Part shown: in pieces, positions 12,878 through 23,711 of the stretch | Layout of the letters: each line of letters begins with the position of its first letter | Numbering within the stretch: position 1 is the stretch's first letter | Origin: Planctomycetaceae bacterium | Lineage (GTDB): Bacteria > Planctomycetota > Planctomycetia > Pirellulales > Pirellulaceae | Assembly (NCBI GenBank): GCA_007127095.1 | Contig: SKZY01000109.1 | Span: 1 to 57,730 of the forward strand | Direction: 5' to 3' | Length of the DNA stretch: 57,730 bases | Translations under genes and position numbers: made by a program | The notes under the pieces: generated by a model | Seen by the model: only the letters and a program-made list of their open reading frames with translations | Told to the model about the DNA's origin: nothing | The model's database searches: none

Positions 12878-13828
12878 TCAGTTGGCTTGGCACCGCAGCG
12901 GTTTACCGGCGAGCCCGAGCCAGAGGTTTTCCACCGACAGTTCCGCCATCGCCCGGCGTGTTTGCTCGGTCGCACTGCCGAGGTGGGGCGCGATGACCAG
13001 GTTTTCACAGCTCAACAACGGGTGATCGCGGGGCAGCGGTTCGGGATCGGTGACATCGAGTGCCGCGGCATAGATCTGCTGACGCCGCAGCGCAGCGGTC
13101 AAGGCGTCGGTGTCGACCACCGGTCCGCGGGCGATGTTGACCAGGATCGCCGACGGCTTCATCAACTCGATCTGGTCGCGGCCGATCAGACGCGTCGTCT
13201 CCGCCGTTAAGGGGACGGTCAAGACGACGAAATCCGAGCGACGGAGCAGTTGCTCGAGTGAGACGTATTCGGCTTGGAGTGATTCCGGCAGGTCGGTTCG
13301 TGGGCGTCGATTGTGGTACAGCACCGATATATTGAAGCCATGGGCCCGCCGGGCGACTTCCAAGCCGATCCGGCCGAGGCCGACGATCCCGATCGTTTGG
13401 CCATGGACCTCACGGCCGAGCAGATAGCCGGGGTCGTACGATCCGAAGTCGGGACCGCGGGCGAAATGGTCGCCGACGATCAGCTTGCGGGCGGCGGCCA
13501 ACAACAACGCGAACCCCATATCCGCGGTCGCCCCGTCGAGTACGCCGGGGGTGTTGCCGACCGGGAGTCGCCGTGCGGTCGCATCGGCCAGCACGATGTG
13601 ATCGACCCCGACGCCGTGATTGCTGATCACCCGCAGGTTCGGTAACCGATCGAGCAGTTCGCCATCGACCGGAGGATGGCCATAGACATAAAGGCCAACA
13701 GCATGCTCGGCTTCGCCGTCGACGGCGGCCTGCCAGGGGAGGCAATCGACGCGGTTTCGCAGCATTCCCAGGACGAGCTCGGGCAGCGGATCGTCGGCGA
13801 CGACGGCGGGTAGGGGAGCGGGGCTCAT
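12878..13828 (-). CDS. D-isomer-specific 2-hydroxyacid dehydrogenase
   Basis: This is a 316-residue NAD(P)-dependent dehydrogenase of the D-2-hydroxyacid family, which interconverts 2-keto acids and D-2-hydroxy acids. Hallmarks are NHGVGVDHI, the Rossmann GIVGLGRIG, VNIARGPVVD with the substrate-binding Arg, ALDVTDPEPLP with the catalytic-pair Glu, and APHLGSAT with the catalytic His. The ATG at 13828 is preferred because the open frame upstream of it (to 13933) runs into the 3' end of purB and lacks similarity. Glyoxylate/hydroxypyruvate reductase is the closest guess, but the substrate is not fixed by sequence. It follows purB by 25 bp and is probably co-transcribed with it. Confidence 0.92.
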   Translation of the reverse strand: MSPAPLPAVVADDPLPELVLGMLRNRVDCLPWQAAVDGEAEHAVGLYVYGHPPVDGELLDRLPNLRVISNHGVGVDHIVLADATARRLPVGNTPGVLDGATADMGFALLLAAARKLIVGDHFARGPDFGSYDPGYLLGREVHGQTIGIVGLGRIGLEVARRAHGFNISVLYHNRRPRTDLPESLQAEYVSLEQLLRRSDFVVLTVPLTAETTRLIGRDQIELMKPSAILVNIARGPVVDTDALTAALRRQQIYAAALDVTDPEPLPRDHPLLSCENLVIAPHLGSATEQTRRAMAELSVENLWLGLAGKPLRCQAN

Positions 13829-13853
13829 CGGTGCGGCGGTGGGAGAGTGAGGG

Positions 13854-15287
13854 TTAGACGAAGACTTCGGCGGTGACCGATTGGCCGGCGTATCGTTGGC
13901 GGATGGGAGCGATCTGTTCGGCCAGGAAATCATCGACCTGCTCGGGGGCTCGTCCGACGTGTCTGGCGGGATCGGTCAAGGCGTCGATGTCGATCGCGGC
14001 GAAGGCGGGATCGGCTTTGAGGCGGCCGATCAGGTCGTTCTCGGCGGCTTCGGATTTGACTCGCCAAGCGGCCGCTTGGCTGTGTTGGCGGATCGCCTCG
14101 TGCAGTTCTTGACGGTCGCCACCAGCGGTCACAGCGGCCATCAAGATCGCTTCGGTAGCCATGAACGGCAATTCGGCCGCCAGGTTCTTGGCGATCGTCT
14201 GCGGGTAGACGACCATCGCTTCGGCGACATTTTGCATCAGCACCAGCGCTGCATCGGTCGCCAGGAACGCTTGGGGGATCACCAGGCGGCGGTTGGCGCT
14301 ATCGTCCAGCGTCCGTTCGAGCCACTGGGTCGCTGCGGTCGCCGCGGTGCTCGATTGCAGACTGATCACGAACCGCGACAGCGCGCAGATCCGCTCACTC
14401 CGCATCGGGTTCCGTTTGTAAGCCATCGCCGAGCTGCCGATCTGGTCGCGTTCGAACGGTTCTTCCAGCTCTTTGCGGTTTGCCAACAGCCGCAGGTCGG
14501 TCGCGGTTTTGTGCAATCCTTGCGCGACCCCGCCGAGGGCGTCGACGACTTGGCTGTCGACTTTCCGCGGGTAGGTCTGTCCGGTGACGGGGTAGACGTC
14601 GTCGAACCCGATTTGTTGGGCGACTGACCGCTCGAGTTGGCGAACCTTGTCGTGATCGCCGCCGAAGAGTTGTAGGAAGCTGGCCTGCGTCCCGGTCGTC
14701 CCTTTCGTCGAGCGGGCTTTGAGGGTTGCCAAGCGGTGTTCGACGGCTTCCAGGTCGAGTAGCAGGTCATAGATCCAGAGGCAGCAGCGTTTACCGACGG
14801 TCGTCGGCTGGGCCGGTTGCAGGTGGGTAAAGCCGAGGCAGGGGAGGGCGCGGTGCGTTTCGGCGAAGGTCGCCAAGCGATCGATCACCGCGGCGATTCG
14901 GGTGGCGGTCAAGCGGAGTGCGTCGCGGATCAGGATCAGGTCGGCGTTGTCGGTGATGAAGCAGCTGGTGGCGCCGAGGTGAATAATCGCCTTGGCTTCG
15001 GGGCACTGTTCGCCGTAAGCATGGACGTGGGCCATTACGTCGTGACGGAGTTTCCGTTCGAATTCGGCCGCGACGTCGAGGTTCAGCCGGTCGCGAAACT
15101 CTCGCAGCTGGGCCAGTTGAGTGTCGCGGATGTTCAGTCCGAGCCGTTGTTCGTTCTCCGCTAAGGCGATCCAGAGCATCCGCCAGGTACGGAACCGGCG
15201 TTCATTGCCCCACAAAGTCGCCATTTCACGCGAGGCATAGCGAGTGATCAGCGGATTTTCGTAGGTCGACAAAGGAGAATCGGTCAT
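13854..15287 (-). CDS. purB: Adenylosuccinate lyase
   Basis: PurB catalyses two fumarate-releasing steps: SAICAR to AICAR, and adenylosuccinate to AMP. The 477-residue protein carries the fumarase/aspartase superfamily signature [14 protein letters not shown] (about residues 283-296), the [16 protein letters not shown] segment and ATSCFITDN. The ATG at 15287 is chosen because the protein then begins [19 protein letters not shown], a typical family N-terminus. The longer frame to 15413 adds unrelated residues. Length and layout resemble the roughly 475-residue eukaryote-like PurB class. It is divergent from the 673-residue secreted protein gene, with a 174-bp gap holding a 12-bp palindrome. 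Confidence 0.96.
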   Translation of the reverse strand: MTDSPLSTYENPLITRYASREMATLWGNERRFRTWRMLWIALAENEQRLGLNIRDTQLAQLREFRDRLNLDVAAEFERKLRHDVMAHVHAYGEQCPEAKAIIHLGATSCFITDNADLILIRDALRLTATRIAAVIDRLATFAETHRALPCLGFTHLQPAQPTTVGKRCCLWIYDLLLDLEAVEHRLATLKARSTKGTTGTQASFLQLFGGDHDKVRQLERSVAQQIGFDDVYPVTGQTYPRKVDSQVVDALGGVAQGLHKTATDLRLLANRKELEEPFERDQIGSSAMAYKRNPMRSERICALSRFVISLQSSTAATAATQWLERTLDDSANRRLVIPQAFLATDAALVLMQNVAEAMVVYPQTIAKNLAAELPFMATEAILMAAVTAGGDRQELHEAIRQHSQAAAWRVKSEAAENDLIGRLKADPAFAAIDIDALTDPARHVGRAPEQVDDFLAEQIAPIRQRYAGQSVTAEVFV

Positions 15288-15417
15288 GCGGGATCGGATG
15301 GTTGCATCGAATAACGGCATTTCGGTGATAAAACGGTTGCGATAAGATATGCGAGGTCTCTGGAGCGGACCAGGCGACCACCGGAGGGGAACGCATCCGG
15401 CAGGTAGACCCATACAT

Positions 15418-15429
15418 TTAAACGTTTAA
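15418..15429. promoter_or_regulatory. 12-bp perfect AT-rich palindrome (possible operator)
   Basis: TTAAACGTTTAA is a perfect palindrome in the gap between divergent purB and the secreted-protein gene. It is an AT-rich island in GC-rich surroundings and lies 33 bp before the start at 15462. A dimeric repressor site is plausible but unproven. Confidence 0.35.
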
Positions 15430-15461
15430 GGCGATCGCACCCTCGGTGCTTCGACAGCGGC

Positions 15462-17483
15462 ATGACTCAATTTCACCCACCAGCAACGCGTATCCGCCCG
15501 GCCCGGCTCGCCGCCATGTCGTTGGGGCTACTGCTCGGCTTGCTCGCTGCGGCTCAATCCTGGTCGCAAGACGGTCCGGCGGATGGTGCTGCGGATGACT
15601 ACATTCCGGCGCTCAGCCTGGTCCCCGATACGGCCGCTGGCGTCGCCCGCATTCCCCATGTACCGGTATTCTGCGAGGCCTGGAAAACGACCACACTCGG
15701 GTCGTTACTCGAAGACGCGGCGATGAAACCGTTTGTCGACTTTCAACGCGAACGTTCGCAGCAACAGGCGACCACGTTGGGTGTCAACGTCGGGGTTCGA
15801 CCACGGGACATCTACGAGGTCGCCTCGGGGGAGGTGGTCGTCGCCTGGCTACCGTTCAGCGACCCTCGTCGGCCCTACGCGTTGGCATTGATCGCCGATA
15901 TCCGCGGCAACCAGAACGCTACCGGCAAGGTGATCGACCAGGTTGATCGCGACCTGCGGGCGGGCGGGGCGACTGTGAAGGTCAAGAAGTTTGGCGACGA
16001 AAGCATTTCCATCTACACGCTGCCGACCGTCCCCGGCCAAATCAAGATCGATGAAGTGGCGATCACCTTCAATGCCGACAGGCTGATCGCGGCCGATCGT
16101 GAATCGGTCGTGACCTCGATGCTCGAATCGGTCGCCGGGACGGACGAAACGCCGAAGTTGATCGATTCGGCCGATTACCAAACGCTGCAGGAACAGATCG
16201 GTTTGTCGGACGACGCTGCCGCTGCGAGCGGTTCGGCCGCTGCGGGCGAAGCGGCGACCGCGCCGCCGGCGATCCGTTGGTTTGCCCGGCCGTTGGCGAT
16301 GGGGCGAATCATCAAGGAGGCTGCGAATATCGACCGCGGACGTCAGGTGGATGTCCTTAAATTACTCGAACGGCAGGGGTTCGATGCGATCACCGCTGTC
16401 GGCGGTCAGTTGACGATCGGCCAGGGCGACTTTGATCTGCTGCACAAAGGGTTCGTATTGGCGCCGCCGATCCCGGGCGAACCTGATCGCTATCGTTTGG
16501 CCGCACGGATGCTGAGACCGCTGAACGTCGCGTCGCCTCCGGTACCCACTTGGGTCAGCCCGGCGATCGCCAGTTTTACGCGGTTGAGCTGGGACCTTTC
16601 AGACGCCTTTTGGCACGTCGAATCGCTCGTCAACGACGCTTTCGGCGAAGAGATTTTTCGCGATATTCTCGACGGTATTCGAGACGACGAAGATGGGCCG
16701 CGGATCGATATCGCCGAGGAGGTGATCCCCAACCTCGGCGACCATGTGCTGATTTTGACCGATAACCTGATGCCGGTCGAACCGCGGAGTGAGCGGATGC
16801 TGGTGGCGATCGAGATACGCGACGTTGAGGCGCTCCGTGCCGCGGTACGCCAAGCGATGGAAGTCGAACCGGATGCCTCGATCCTGCCGGCGCCGGTCGA
16901 TGGGGTGGAGGTCTATCGCGTCCTCCGAACCGACGACATCGACGACTTTGAAGCCGAACTGTTCAACGACTTGGGGCTTGGCGACAACTTTGAAGCCGAC
17001 GCTCCGCCACCGCTGTTGAACCAATGGGCGATCGCTGTCATCGCCGACGATGAGGTCGCCGGCGGTGAAGGGAAAGCGGGCGGCTACCTGATGTTTTCGT
17101 CCCACCCCGAATTACTGCTCGAAACGATCGAGCGGTTCGGCAAACCCGTCGATTCGCTCGGTGAGTTACCCGAAATCGAGCAGGTCCGGGCTCAACTTCG
17201 TTCGGTCGGTGGTGACGAACAATTCTTTGTTCGGATGGCCCGGTCGCACCTGACTTTTCGTGCCAAGTACTCGCTGATTCGAGAAGGCCGACTGCGAGAC
17301 AGCGATTCGATCTTGGCGACGTTGTTCCGACGCATCTTCATCAATAAGAACGGAGATGCACCCCCCTTGGGGACCGACAAATTGCCGCCGTTCGAAGAGG
17401 TGCAGAAGTACTTCCGGCCGGCCGGTGGTATCTCGCACGCGACCGACCTCGGCTTCACGCTGGACGGTTTCCTGCTCAAGTAG
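15462..17483 (+). CDS. Large secreted hypothetical protein
   Basis: This is a 673-residue exported protein of a type seen in planctomycetes, with no function I can name. It has a signal peptide (about residues 1-35, ending near AAAQSWSQ). The mature part opens with a phrase common to these proteins, about values reaching a final processing step (SLVPDTAAGVARIPHVPVFCEAWKTTTLGSLL). It then alternates beta strands and acidic helices, with no membrane segments or catalytic motif. It resembles DUF3352-type bacterial proteins in general layout, but I cannot confirm membership. It ends only 7 bp from the convergent uronate isomerase-like gene. Confidence 0.75.
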   Translation: MTQFHPPATRIRPARLAAMSLGLLLGLLAAAQSWSQDGPADGAADDYIPALSLVPDTAAGVARIPHVPVFCEAWKTTTLGSLLEDAAMKPFVDFQRERSQQQATTLGVNVGVRPRDIYEVASGEVVVAWLPFSDPRRPYALALIADIRGNQNATGKVIDQVDRDLRAGGATVKVKKFGDESISIYTLPTVPGQIKIDEVAITFNADRLIAADRESVVTSMLESVAGTDETPKLIDSADYQTLQEQIGLSDDAAAASGSAAAGEAATAPPAIRWFARPLAMGRIIKEAANIDRGRQVDVLKLLERQGFDAITAVGGQLTIGQGDFDLLHKGFVLAPPIPGEPDRYRLAARMLRPLNVASPPVPTWVSPAIASFTRLSWDLSDAFWHVESLVNDAFGEEIFRDILDGIRDDEDGPRIDIAEEVIPNLGDHVLILTDNLMPVEPRSERMLVAIEIRDVEALRAAVRQAMEVEPDASILPAPVDGVEVYRVLRTDDIDDFEAELFNDLGLGDNFEADAPPPLLNQWAIAVIADDEVAGGEGKAGGYLMFSSHPELLLETIERFGKPVDSLGELPEIEQVRAQLRSVGGDEQFFVRMARSHLTFRAKYSLIREGRLRDSDSILATLFRRIFINKNGDAPPLGTDKLPPFEEVQKYFRPAGGISHATDLGFTLDGFLLK

Positions 17484-17490
17484 CCGTTGG

Positions 17491-19209
17491 CTATTGCGGC
17501 GGCCGGCCGATCGACGGATCATCTTCGTCCGTCGACGGTGGTTCGTCCGATTCGATCGTCTCGAGCAGGTCGTCGGGAATCGGTGGAGCGAACCGAGGCT
17601 CCTCCGTTTCGTCGGCTTCCTCGAGCAGGAAGGGGCTCGGCTCGGTATCGTCCAAACTTGGCTCGGTTTCGCTTGTCGGCCAAGTCAGTTCGCCGGTCGT
17701 GGGGTCGGTGACCAGCGCCGCCGCCTCGCTGCTGTCGTCCTGATCGAGTTCGACTTCCGCCAGTTCGACATCTTTTAACTCATCGTCCCATTCGCCATCC
17801 AACTCGTCGTTAAACCGCTGGTCGGCAGCATCGCCGACGGCCGATTCTTGGCTGGCGAGCGGGGCGTCGAAAACGATCGCCGGGGCAGGGGAGGGGGTGA
17901 TCGCTGGTTCGGCGACTTTACCGCCGAGGTCGGGAAAGATCTGTTCGACATTCCCACGCAGAACTTGTTCTCCCAGTTCGATCGCTTGACCTTCGTCCCA
18001 ACCTCGACCGAGGATGAAGTCTTCGACCAAGATATCGGCGAGCACCCGCCGATACATGTCGAACTTCGGGGCGATGAACTCCAACTTGTAGGCGTCGCTG
18101 TAGTAACCGATCTGTTTGTTCCGCGGCACCGCCTCGAGTCGAGCCGCGGCGTCGCGGCGGATGAACGTCGGTGTATTGCTGTACCACCAATGTCCGTTGG
18201 TGATCACGTTGGGGAAGATCCAGGCGTAGCTGACCAGTTCCTGATTGGTGACGCTGGCCAGCACCGAGACGGGGAACTTGACTTGGGGGAAGGCGTTGAA
18301 CAGGTCGGCGTACTGGATCAGCGAAACGCGGCTGTCGTAGAGGTCGCGTCCTTGATGGACACCGTCGCGGTAGACATCGCGATTGACGCCGATCATCAGA
18401 TCGAACGGTAGCCCGTAGTGGTCACAGAGTTCGGCAAGTGTCCAGAAAACACGTTTAGCCAAGGCGGCTCGATGCGACGCATCGGCGGCGGCTCCTTGGC
18501 TCAAGATCGCTTGCAGGGCTGTGCTGGCGCGACCGTCCGAGACGCGGCCGGGGGAGAAATCGGGCGGCAACGAGATCGCACAGGCTCGTGCCCCGTTGGC
18601 GACGAAGTGTCGAAAACGCTGCTCCAGTGATTCGCGGAGCGACTCCAGCGATCCGGTCAATTCGATCTGAGACGCTCCCCGCAGCCGATCACGGACCTCG
18701 GGCTTCGCGAGGTGAAACACGAGATCATCGGTTCGCAGGCAGGGGATGTAGGTCTGCGTATCGAACCGTTCCAGCGGGTCATCGAAATCGTTGGTCAGGA
18801 AGACCGCCGACACGTTCGATCTTCGCAGCACCTCGGTCGGCCAGTCCGCCGACTCCATCGCCGTCTCGGCCTGGTCGTAGAGCGTTTCCCAGTTGTCGGG
18901 CGTGACCGAATCGGCTTCGAATCCGTAAAATCGCTTGCAGATGTCGACCAACCAGGCGAACTGAGCGGTATTGCTCAGCGGCGCTAGGCCGCCGACGAGC
19001 CGTTCGACGAGTTCTCGTGGTGATAGTCCCGGCGATTCGATCGCGTCCTTCGGCATCCCCGAGGCGTGGGCCAGTTCGGTGTAGTAGTGATAACCGAGCA
19101 GGTCTGCGAGGGTGTGCGACGCGGGGTCGTGGGGATTGATATGCGTGTGCGGGTCGATCAGTGTGACCTGCCGCAGTGCGTGCAGCACCGTATCGCGGGG
19201 CGATGTCAT
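17491..19209 (-). CDS. Uronate isomerase-like amidohydrolase with acidic tail
   Basis: The first 440 or so residues of this 572-residue protein resemble the glucuronate isomerase (UxaC) branch of the amidohydrolase superfamily. UxaC interconverts glucuronate and fructuronate at a metal site. Visible features are the N-terminal metal-binding HTHINP, the W-x-TEVLRRSNVSAVFLTNDFDDP segment, and the later ITNGHWWYSNTP and GYYSDAYKLEFIAPKF segments. From about 445 the sequence becomes a long acidic, Glu/Asp/Pro/Thr-rich tail of about 125 residues, absent from typical family members. The start at 19209 gives a natural N-terminus. No other uronate-pathway gene is adjacent, so the substrate is uncertain. 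Confidence 0.8.
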   Translation of the reverse strand: MTSPRDTVLHALRQVTLIDPHTHINPHDPASHTLADLLGYHYYTELAHASGMPKDAIESPGLSPRELVERLVGGLAPLSNTAQFAWLVDICKRFYGFEADSVTPDNWETLYDQAETAMESADWPTEVLRRSNVSAVFLTNDFDDPLERFDTQTYIPCLRTDDLVFHLAKPEVRDRLRGASQIELTGSLESLRESLEQRFRHFVANGARACAISLPPDFSPGRVSDGRASTALQAILSQGAAADASHRAALAKRVFWTLAELCDHYGLPFDLMIGVNRDVYRDGVHQGRDLYDSRVSLIQYADLFNAFPQVKFPVSVLASVTNQELVSYAWIFPNVITNGHWWYSNTPTFIRRDAAARLEAVPRNKQIGYYSDAYKLEFIAPKFDMYRRVLADILVEDFILGRGWDEGQAIELGEQVLRGNVEQIFPDLGGKVAEPAITPSPAPAIVFDAPLASQESAVGDAADQRFNDELDGEWDDELKDVELAEVELDQDDSSEAAALVTDPTTGELTWPTSETEPSLDDTEPSPFLLEEADETEEPRFAPPIPDDLLETIESDEPPSTDEDDPSIGRPPQ

Positions 19210-19360
19210 AGCGGGACAGTACTCGGGTGGGGGTGAGGGAACATTCGGGGAACGGACCGTCATCTTAGCAGTCTGTGGATGAAAAGAGTTCACACCGGTG
19301 GTCGTATTGTGCCTACAATGAGGCGAAGATTTGAAGCCTCGTCGATCGGAGTCTCAGTTC

Positions 19361-20611
19361 ATGAGCGAATCGCCATCGCCATCGCAGTTCGGGCCCGTCG
19401 TCGTTCCCGTCGAGCCTCAGCGACGACCGTCAGTGGAGCTACGGGCGCCGGAAAGCCGTTCCGCCGGATCGGTCGGACAATCGCTCTTTTTTTTGTTGGT
19501 GATGGGTTCGATGCTCGGTGTGGCTCGGTTCGCGATGCCATCGATCGTCGAGGAAACCCGTTACGCCTGGCACCGCGGCGAGTTACGGGCACAGTACGAA
19601 GCCAGCGGCGACGGGCTGAAGAACGTCTCACTCGGAGCGCTCAGCCAGGCCTATCAGATGGTCACTCAGCACGTCGGCCCGAGCGTGGTGCATATCGAGG
19701 TCAGTCGTGACGGCGCCGACCCTTCGGCGACTGTCGCCAAGCTGTTCGGCACCAGCCAGTCCGACGGGTTTCCGCCGATTTCCGATCAGGGGAGTGGCGT
19801 GGTACTCGATACCGAAGGCTTCGTGATGACGAATTATCACGTAATCGCCGACGGCAGCGAGATTCGGGTCGGGCTGAGTGACGGTCGACGCGTCCCGGCG
19901 AAGATCGTCGGTACCGACGCACTGACCGACCTGGCGTTGTTGAAGGTCGATGCGAAGGGGCTGATCCCGATCGAGTGGGGTGACAGCGACCGCTGCGAAG
20001 TCGGTTCGCCGGTCTGGGCGGTAGGCAGCCCGTTCGGACTCGATCGAACCGTCACCTTCGGGATCCTCAGCGGCAAGAATCGGGTCGTCAAGGCGAGCAC
20101 GCGCTATCAGGATTTCATGCAGAGCGACGCCGCGGTCAACCCGGGCAACAGTGGCGGCCCGCTGGTCGATTCCAGCGGTGAATTGATCGGGATCAACACC
20201 GCGATCGTCGGTGATACCTTTCGCGGGGTGAGTTTTTCGGTGCCGAGTAACGTCGCCAGAGCCGTTTACGAGCGACTCAAGGCGACCGGGCGTTTCGACC
20301 GAGGTTGGCTCGGTTTGGTGCTGGAGGAAGTCCCGGATGAACTGATCGTCGACGACAACTATCTCGTTCGCGGGGCGATGGTGACCGGTTTGGCCGGCGC
20401 CGATAGCCCGGCCGCTCACGCCGGACTGAAACCGGGTGACGTGATCTCGCAACTCGACCAGCACGCGATCAAGGACGTTGGGCACCTGATGAGAATCGCC
20501 GGCAACCTGGTCGCCGGCACCCCGATTACGCTCGGTGTTCGTCGCGACGACGCAACGCTGTCGATCGAGCTGATCGTCGGCTCACGTCCCTCCAATCTGT
20601 CCGCCCGCTAG
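19361..20611 (+). CDS. HtrA/Deg-type S1C serine protease with PDZ domain
   Basis: This is a 416-residue membrane-anchored periplasmic quality-control protease. A cytoplasmic leader of about 40 residues is followed by one membrane segment (about 41-62). The trypsin-like domain (about 95-300) carries the triad His160 (TNYHVIAD), Asp190 (LTDLALLKVD) and Ser264 (NPGNSGGPLVD). A single PDZ domain follows (about 310-405), with AHAGLKPGDVISQLD. The ATG at 19361 is preferred over an upstream TTG at 19331. It is divergent from the uronate isomerase-like gene. A 14-bp tandem repeat straddles its stop codon. Confidence 0.95.
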   Translation: MSESPSPSQFGPVVVPVEPQRRPSVELRAPESRSAGSVGQSLFFLLVMGSMLGVARFAMPSIVEETRYAWHRGELRAQYEASGDGLKNVSLGALSQAYQMVTQHVGPSVVHIEVSRDGADPSATVAKLFGTSQSDGFPPISDQGSGVVLDTEGFVMTNYHVIADGSEIRVGLSDGRRVPAKIVGTDALTDLALLKVDAKGLIPIEWGDSDRCEVGSPVWAVGSPFGLDRTVTFGILSGKNRVVKASTRYQDFMQSDAAVNPGNSGGPLVDSSGELIGINTAIVGDTFRGVSFSVPSNVARAVYERLKATGRFDRGWLGLVLEEVPDELIVDDNYLVRGAMVTGLAGADSPAAHAGLKPGDVISQLDQHAIKDVGHLMRIAGNLVAGTPITLGVRRDDATLSIELIVGSRPSNLSAR

Positions 20612-20636
20612 TGTCCGCCCGATAGTGTCCGCTAGG
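20599..20636 (+). repeat. 14-bp tandem repeat across the HtrA stop codon
   Basis: GTCCGCCCGCTAGT (20599-20612) is followed directly by GTCCGCCCGATAGT (20613-20626) and a partial third copy, GTCCGCTAGG (20627-20636). The stop codon TAG at 20609-20611 lies inside the first copy. Confidence 0.9.
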
Positions 20637-20709
20637 AAGCGGCCGACTGAGTTCGATTCAGCCGCTCCCTGGCAGTCGATTTCAATCCCTCCAACCTCTC
20701 CTCAAGACC

Positions 20710-21723
20710 ATGCAAAACCCGCTTCGATCACCCGCCGACCGCTGGGCAACCGCTTTTACGTTTGCGTTTGCTTTTCCGATTTTGTTGACGGGCCTGTTGG
20801 CGTCCCCCGCCGCGGCCCAAGATGCGACAGATCCATGGCAGCAGAAAAAAGCCGAGCGATTTCGCCCGATCACCGCCGCCGAACAGATGTCGATCGTCGA
20901 GGCGATTCCGCCGCAGCCGACCGTGAAACCGCAGCGCCCTCGCCGGGTGCTCGTATTCTACCGCTGTGAAGGGTTTATCCATACGTCGATCCCTCACGGG
21001 AACCTGGCGACACAGCAGATGGGACGAATCACCGAGGCGTTCGCGGTCGACTTGGCCGACACCTACGACGTCTTCACGGCGGAGAATCTCGCCCGCTACG
21101 ACGCCATTGTGCTGAACAACACCACCCATATGAAGTTCCCGAGGCCCGAGCAGGAACGGGCGTTGCTCGATTTCGTGGCAGGTGGCAAGGGCTTGGTCGG
21201 CTACCACGCCGCGAGCGATAATTTTTACGCGCATCCTGAGGCTGCGGCGATGATCGGTGGCCAGTTTAACGGCCATCCCTGGAACGCTGGCGGAACTTGG
21301 GCTTTTCGTCTCGACGACCCGCAACACAAGCTGAATGCCGCCTTCGACGGCGAGGGGTTTTGGCACCAGGATGAGATCTATCAGTACCGGCCCGACAGCT
21401 ACCAGGGGCCCGAAGTGCTGCGTCTGTTGGTCTCGCTCGACATGACGAAATCGGAGGTACTCGACCCGATCAAGAATGACGGCGGTAAGGGGGGCTATGA
21501 ACCCGGAGCCCGTGATGTGCCGGTCTCTTGGGTCCGCCAATATGGTGACGGCCGGGTGTTCGTGACCAATCTCGGGCACCGCGAAGAGACTTTTTGGAAC
21601 CCCGCGGTGTTGCGGCACATGTTGGACGGCATCCAATTCGCCACGGGCGATCTGGAGGTCGACACCACACCGACGGCGGAGGCCGAGCCTCGTTCGCCCA
21701 GTCTCGCCCCGAACCGTTCTTAA
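20710..21723 (+). CDS. Secreted ThuA domain-containing protein
   Basis: This is a 337-residue exported protein with a signal peptide (about residues 1-37) and a ThuA domain (about 77-310). ThuA is a class I glutamine amidotransferase-like fold linked to trehalose and other sugar use. Landmarks are RVLVFYRCEGFIHTSIP, AIVLNNTTHMKF, GKGLVGYHAASDNFY with the putative nucleophile-elbow region, and PVSWVRQYGDGRVFVTNLGHREETF. ThuA proteins are numerous in planctomycetes beside DUF1080 and Gfo/Idh genes, and a role in handling oxidised sugars is inferred. Its stop codon overlaps that of the convergent 140-residue gene by 4 bp. Confidence 0.92.
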   Translation: MQNPLRSPADRWATAFTFAFAFPILLTGLLASPAAAQDATDPWQQKKAERFRPITAAEQMSIVEAIPPQPTVKPQRPRRVLVFYRCEGFIHTSIPHGNLATQQMGRITEAFAVDLADTYDVFTAENLARYDAIVLNNTTHMKFPRPEQERALLDFVAGGKGLVGYHAASDNFYAHPEAAAMIGGQFNGHPWNAGGTWAFRLDDPQHKLNAAFDGEGFWHQDEIYQYRPDSYQGPEVLRLLVSLDMTKSEVLDPIKNDGGKGGYEPGARDVPVSWVRQYGDGRVFVTNLGHREETFWNPAVLRHMLDGIQFATGDLEVDTTPTAEAEPRSPSLAPNRS

Positions 21724-22142
21724 CGCCGACGTAGCAATCGTCCGAACCAGCCGTCACGGCGACCTCCGCTGTCAGCGTCGGGGGGCGTCGTTGCTGCGGG
21801 GCGGTTGCCAGCGGGTGCGATGATCGGCTGGTTGTAGCGGATCGGCGGTTCGAAGCCGAATAGGTCTTCTGCGGTGAGCGAATCGGGGGTGACCGGTTCG
21901 TGCGTTCGGCGGGAGGCTGCCGGTGGCGTTTCCGCCGGCCGATCCAAGTCGCCGACACTGACCGACGGGCGGGTGAATCGGCCTTGCCACTGCCGATCGA
22001 CCTGATTCGACCTGGCTGCGGCGTTTCGCGAAGGTTGTCCCGAGGAGAAGCCGGCAGGGGGGCGCGGTAGGCCGTCGGCTGCGAACGAATGGGTGATCAC
22101 CATCAGGGTCGCGGCTGTCGGTGCCAACATGCGAAAGCTCAT
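21720..22142 (-). CDS. Small secreted hypothetical protein
   Basis: This is a 140-residue protein without recognised family. The N-terminus looks like a signal peptide (about residues 1-22, ending HSFAA). The mature chain is low in complexity and rich in Pro, Arg, Ala and Ser. One segment, SLTAEDLFGFEPPIRYNQPI, might be a short binding motif. The end is basic (GWFGRLLRRR). It converges on the ThuA gene with overlapping stop codons. The signal peptide and the lack of a better frame support it. Confidence 0.6.
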   Translation of the reverse strand: MSFRMLAPTAATLMVITHSFAADGLPRPPAGFSSGQPSRNAAARSNQVDRQWQGRFTRPSVSVGDLDRPAETPPAASRRTHEPVTPDSLTAEDLFGFEPPIRYNQPIIAPAGNRPAATTPPDADSGGRRDGWFGRLLRRR

Positions 22143-22439
22143 CAGTACTCCGTTAGAAGAATCCGGGGGGAAGCGAATCGGTTTGCCGCCTAACTCAAAC
22201 GTGCCTGACGATCGCTAGCCAGGTGTCGTTGCGGCTGCAGAAAAGGCTTCAATCGTCGCCACGTCGCCAGGTAAAAAGGGCTGTGGCAGACGGGGCAGCG
22301 CCGGCAGGAAAACTAAAGTCGCTGGCCGGCGTGATCAAACCGGCTCGGCCGACTATACTTATTTGTTCCGAATAACCGCTGTGATCGTCTGGCCAGTCCG
22401 GCCGTCTGTTTCCCCCCTAACACGTGAACCTTTGTATCT

Positions 22440-23657
<1,218 letters not shown>

Positions 23658-23711
23658 GCCTCGACGCCTCTTCTGCACTCAACTTTCCTCGTTTGCGACC
23701 TGATTCGAATC

